Positions 36,475 through 36,579 of a stretch of 36,579 nucleotides of DNA are shown in pieces (within the stretch, counting starts at the first letter, position 1; every line of letters starts with the position of its first letter). This DNA is from Afipia sp. GTDB lineage: Bacteria > Pseudomonadota > Alphaproteobacteria > Rhizobiales > Xanthobacteraceae. The notes beneath the pieces are model-generated. The model did no database searches, was not told the DNA's origin, and saw nothing but the letters and a program-made list of their open reading frames with translations. Made by a program: the position numbers and the translations under genes. Location: NCBI GenBank assembly GCA_030652315.1, contig JAUSAX010000012.1:1-36579 (forward strand), in the 5' to 3' direction.

Positions 36475-36579
36475 ATGCTGGCGCGTCTGTCGATCCGTGA
36501 CATCGTCCTGATCGAGCGGCTCGATATCGAGTTCTCCCGTGGTCTCGCGGTGCTGACCGGCGAAACCGGCGCGGGCAAA
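36475..36579 (+). CDS. recN: DNA repair protein RecN, 5' end only
   Basis: Only the first 35 codons are in the window. The sequence [20 protein letters not shown] and the Walker A GETGAGK at its edge match the start of RecN, an SMC-like ATPase that acts in double-strand break repair. The bamD-recN order is common in alphaproteobacteria. The rest of the gene lies beyond the window. Confidence 0.9.
   Translation, partial: MLARLSIRDIVLIERLDIEFSRGLAVLTGETGAGK

Overview
The window is a GC-rich chromosomal segment from an alphaproteobacterium, most likely Bradyrhizobiaceae/Nitrobacteraceae (Bradyrhizobium, Rhodopseudomonas, Afipia, Nitrobacter group). I judge this from codon use, the gene order of the division and cell wall (dcw) cluster, the long-linker FtsZ, and several families of palindromic intergenic repeats typical of that group. 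No database search was possible, so genus is inference.

Bases 1-11,100 are accessory or housekeeping: the 3' end of a DHA2-type MFS exporter; a thiolase-like protein translationally coupled to a DUF35 Zn-ribbon/OB-fold partner; an ABC exporter gene broken by an in-frame amber codon; a membrane diguanylate cyclase; a FecR-domain protein followed by a CHASE2 class III nucleotide cyclase; a LysM membrane protein; the RNase P RNA gene (minus strand); and an AmpD-like amidase with a peptidoglycan-binding domain.

Bases 11,419-33,998 are the dcw cluster: rsmH-ftsL-ftsI-murE-murF-mraY-[GIY-YIG cassette]-murD-ftsW-murG-[lysR/MFS pair]-murC-murB-[DUF4239 gene]-ddlB-ftsQ-ftsA-ftsZ, ending at a strong intrinsic terminator. 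Together these genes make the meso-DAP UDP-muramyl pentapeptide (MurC, D, E, F, Ddl, MurB), load it onto the lipid carrier (MraY, MurG), polymerise and crosslink it at the septum (FtsW, FtsI), and assemble the divisome (FtsL, FtsQ, FtsA, FtsZ). Downstream lie lpxC (lipid A), bamD (outer membrane protein assembly) and the start of recN, cut by the window end.

The most unusual feature is that the normally tight dcw cluster is punctuated by repeats and inserted genes. The standout is a 377-bp unit between mraY and murD: a small GIY-YIG nuclease gene on the opposite strand, enclosed by perfect 33-bp inverted repeats. The same repeat occurs at two more sites in this cluster, once as a closely spaced inverted pair without the nuclease gene. 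It looks like a REP-type element with a GIY-YIG nuclease partner. Two other points of note are a family of palindromes with covarying stems (three copies) and a low-GC, rare-codon tract inside ddlB that may hold the ftsQAZ promoter.
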